DNA of 64,000 nucleotides from Duganella sp. SG902. Its GTDB lineage: Bacteria; Pseudomonadota; Gammaproteobacteria; Burkholderiales; Burkholderiaceae_D. How positions within the stretch are numbered: position 1 is the first letter of the stretch; every line of letters begins with the position of its first letter. The notes beneath the pieces are model-generated. The model was not told the DNA's origin. It was given only the letters and a program-made list of their open reading frames with translations, and ran no database searches. Shown here one piece after another: positions 62,040 through 64,000 of this stretch. The DNA is taken from NCBI RefSeq assembly GCF_013376005.1, contig NZ_JABMJK010000019.1, forward strand, positions 33,024-97,023, in the 5' to 3' direction. A program made the translations under genes and the position numbers.

Positions 62040-63107
62040 ATGAGCGCCACTTCACCTAAACGGCGCCCCGGAGTGCGCCCCGCCATTGCCGTCACGGTGG
62101 GCGAGCCGGCCGGCATCGGCCCGGAAATTTCGCTGCGCGCGGCGTGGGCGCGGCGGCACGAAGTCAATTGCGTGCTGCTGGGCGACGCCGCCTTCCTGGC
62201 CATGACGGCCAGCGAGACCGATCCCGACATTAAAGTGTCCGCGCTGTCGCTGATGGCGGTGCGCAACGGCGGCCTGCCGCATTTCGGCCCGGACCGCATC
62301 AGCGTGATCGACGTGCCGCTAGCCGCGCACGTCGTGCCTGGCAAGCTGGACAAGGAAAACGGCCGCGCCGTGCTGGCCACGCTGGACGCCGCCATCGAGG
62401 GCGTGCGGGCCGGCTGGTTCGAGGCGGTGGTCACCGCGCCGCTGCAAAAGAGCACCATCAACGACGCCGGCGTGCCGTTCTCCGGCCACACCGAATACTT
62501 CGCTGAAAAGACCGGCACGCCGCAGGTGGTGATGATGCTGGCCGGGCCGCAGGCCGGCTCGGGCGAACCATTGCGCGTGGCGCTGGCGACCACCCACCTG
62601 CCGTTGCAGGCGGTGTCGGCGGCGATCTCGCGGGACGGCCTGGGGCGCACGCTGGACATCATTCACGCCGACCTGCGCGGCAAGTTCGGCATCGCCGCGC
62701 CGCGCATCCTGGTGTGCGGCCTCAACCCGCACGCCGGCGAGAACGGCTACCTGGGGCGCGAGGAAATCGACACCATCACGCCAGCGATCGAAGCCGCTCG
62801 GGCCCGCGGCATCGATGCGCGCGGCCCGTATCCGGCCGACACGTTGTTCCAGCCCAAGTATCTGCGGGACGCCGACTGTGTTTTGGCGATGTATCACGAC
62901 CAGGGCCTGCCGGTACTGAAATATGCGACGTTCGGAAATGGCGTCAACATCACGCTGGGCCTGCCGCTGATCCGCACCTCGGTCGACCACGGCACGGCGT
63001 TGGACCTGGCCGCGCAAGGCTTGGGCAAGGCCGACTGCGGCAGCATGGAGCAAGCCATCGGCGCCGCGCTGGCGATGGCGAATAATTCTTTGGACAATAA
63101 AAAATGA
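62040..63107 (+). CDS. pdxA: 4-hydroxythreonine-4-phosphate dehydrogenase
   Basis: PdxA oxidises 4-phosphohydroxy-threonine for pyridoxal phosphate synthesis. The 355 residues include VTVGEPAGIGPEIS at the N-terminus, the metal histidines in PFSGHTEYFAEKTG, AMYHDQGLPVLK and RTSVDHGTALDLA, and GLNPHAGENGYLGREE. GGGGAG precedes the ATG. It overlaps rsmA by four bases (ATGA). The surA-pdxA-rsmA order is widely conserved. Confidence 0.95.
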   Translation: MSATSPKRRPGVRPAIAVTVGEPAGIGPEISLRAAWARRHEVNCVLLGDAAFLAMTASETDPDIKVSALSLMAVRNGGLPHFGPDRISVIDVPLAAHVVPGKLDKENGRAVLATLDAAIEGVRAGWFEAVVTAPLQKSTINDAGVPFSGHTEYFAEKTGTPQVVMMLAGPQAGSGEPLRVALATTHLPLQAVSAAISRDGLGRTLDIIHADLRGKFGIAAPRILVCGLNPHAGENGYLGREEIDTITPAIEAARARGIDARGPYPADTLFQPKYLRDADCVLAMYHDQGLPVLKYATFGNGVNITLGLPLIRTSVDHGTALDLAAQGLGKADCGSMEQAIGAALAMANNSLDNKK

Positions 63108-63877
63108 AACAACACGTAGCCCGCAAACGCTTCGGCCAGAACTTCCTGCATGACCAGCACGTGCTGGGCAGCATCACCGAGTCGATCGACCCGGCGCCGG
63201 ACGACACCATGGTGGAAATCGGCCCCGGCCTTGCGGCCATGACCGACCAGCTGCTGCGCACGCTCAAGCACATGCACGTGGTCGAGCTGGACCGCGACCT
63301 GGTGGCGCGGCTGGAAAAAGCCTACCCGCGCGACAAGCTGACCGTCCATTCGGGCGACGCGCTGAAATTCGACTTCGCCAGCATTCCGGTGCCGGAAGGG
63401 CAAAAGCTGCGCATCGTCGGCAACCTGCCGTACAACATCTCCAGCCCGCTGCTGTTCCACCTGGCGACCTTCGCCCCGCTGGTCAAGGACCAGCACTTCA
63501 TGCTGCAGAAAGAGGTAGTGGAGCGCATGGTGGCCGAGCCGGGCAGCAAGGTGTATGGCCGCCTGTCGGTGATGTTGCAATGGCGTTATGACATGTCGCT
63601 GCTGTTCGTGGTGCCGCCGGAAGCGTTCGACCCGCCGCCGAAGGTCGATTCGGCCATCGTGCGCATGATCCCGGTCGCCCGGCCGCTGGCATGCGACGGC
63701 GAGAAGCTGGAGGCCGTGGTGCAGAAAGCCTTCTCCCAGCGCCGCAAGGTGATCCGCAACTGCCTGGCCGGCATGTTCACCGAAGAACAGATCGTCGCCG
63801 CCGGCATCAACCCCACCGACCGCCCCGAAGCCGTCGGCCTGGCCCAGTACGTCGCCCTGGCGAACCTCCTCAAGTAA
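63104..63877 (+). CDS. rsmA: 16S rRNA dimethyladenosine transferase
   Basis: RsmA (KsgA) dimethylates two adjacent adenines near the 3' end of 16S rRNA during small-subunit maturation. The 257 residues start ARKRFGQNFLHDQHV, have the SAM motif VEIGPGLAAMTDQLL (a little divergent at GLAAM) and the catalytic NLPYNISSPLLFHL, and end in the helical domain with FSQRRKVIRNCLAG. Translationally coupled to pdxA. Confidence 0.96.
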   Translation: MKQHVARKRFGQNFLHDQHVLGSITESIDPAPDDTMVEIGPGLAAMTDQLLRTLKHMHVVELDRDLVARLEKAYPRDKLTVHSGDALKFDFASIPVPEGQKLRIVGNLPYNISSPLLFHLATFAPLVKDQHFMLQKEVVERMVAEPGSKVYGRLSVMLQWRYDMSLLFVVPPEAFDPPPKVDSAIVRMIPVARPLACDGEKLEAVVQKAFSQRRKVIRNCLAGMFTEEQIVAAGINPTDRPEAVGLAQYVALANLLK

Positions 63878-63925
63878 AAACTTCGGGGAACAGCGGCCAA
63901 CCCCAGTGACTAGTCCTGGAATAAG

Positions 63926-63959
63926 TTGACGGGTAACCGCCTTTTTCGTTACCCGTTAA
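63926..63959. repeat. Stem-loop downstream of rsmA
   Basis: TTGACGGGTAAC (63926-63937) pairs with GTTACCCGTTAA (63948-63959), 12 bp with one G-T pair and a ten-base pyrimidine-rich loop. It lacks a T run, so it is not a classical terminator for rsmA. It may belong to the end of a mobile element beginning near 63909. Confidence 0.6.
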
Positions 63960-63975
63960 TTAAGCTCCAGCAAAG

Positions 63976-64000
63976 ACGCCCGATGAACTGCATCGGGCGT
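63976..64000. repeat. Perfect stem-loop at the window end
   Basis: ACGCCCGATG and CATCGGGCGT form a perfect 10-bp stem with loop AACTG. It resembles a terminator stem, preceded by AAAG, but the window ends before any T run can be seen. Confidence 0.55.

Noticed and set aside
1..64000. tRNA or rRNA genes, CRISPR arrays, prophage or complete insertion sequences
   Set aside because: No cloverleaf-like sequences, regularly spaced repeats, phage structural genes or transposase genes were seen in reading either strand; a tRNA scan would be needed to exclude isolated RNA genes firmly.

Overview
The window looks like chromosomal DNA of a high-GC betaproteobacterium, most likely Burkholderiales, family Oxalobacteraceae (Massilia, Duganella or Janthinobacterium type). 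The basis is the protein signatures, the strong GC bias at third codon positions (which also produces very long antisense open frames), and gene orders such as amgK-murU diverging from lptD-surA-pdxA-rsmA. No rRNA, tRNA, CRISPR array, prophage or complete insertion sequence was seen. The taxonomic call is inference.

Region by region. 1-9016: the end of an arginine succinyltransferase (ast) operon, astA(partial)-astD-astB-astE, with a large NAD-glutamate dehydrogenase gene inserted between astB and astE, so that arginine can be carried through glutamate to 2-oxoglutarate. 9109-14359: an EF-hand protein, three very small proteins, an amino-acid permease with a strong terminator, a membrane diguanylate cyclase and a DMT exporter. 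14369-21871: a FUSC-type membrane protein, an M14 carboxypeptidase, a metallo-beta-lactamase-like protein that lacks its metal ligands, an FMN reductase, a DUF2269-like membrane protein and a coupled unknown/patatin pair. 21924-27473: an S46 peptidase, a perfect 90-bp palindrome, a cytochrome b561/YceI/YceI cluster and purB.

27578-35719: a GST, then a sucrose-use locus resembling the Xanthomonas sux genes: a LacI regulator, two LacI-type operators (one lying inside the promoter), a TonB-dependent receptor, amylosucrase, fructokinase and an MFS transporter, the last genes overlapping by a few bases. 35735-40501: iron handling (bacterioferritin, Bfd, TonB, FeoA, FeoB, a Cys-rich FeoB-associated membrane protein) with two Fur-like boxes in divergent promoters.

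40479-44510 is the most unusual part. It is a compact four-gene minus-strand operon of visibly lower GC: an NrtR-like degenerate Nudix regulator, a zinc-ribbon pseudokinase, a MIDAS-type VWA protein and a divergent adenylosuccinate-synthetase-like GTP-dependent enzyme. An AT-rich inverted repeat lies just upstream as a likely operator. I cannot assign a function; it has the look of a transferred stress-response or conflict module.

44625-53880: a glutamate-synthase-like flavoprotein, a GST, a 5'-3' exonuclease followed by a receiver domain without its phospho-acceptor, nudJ-mnmA, the pntAA-pntAB-pntB transhydrogenase and an SDR. 53881-58111 (minus strand): amgK-murU (peptidoglycan recycling), an aminopeptidase P and a UbiH-type hydroxylase. 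58211-63877: the envelope operon lptD-surA-pdxA-rsmA, in which SurA carries a lipoprotein signal and an intrinsic hairpin separates lptD from surA. The window ends with two hairpins that may belong to a terminator or to the edge of a mobile element.
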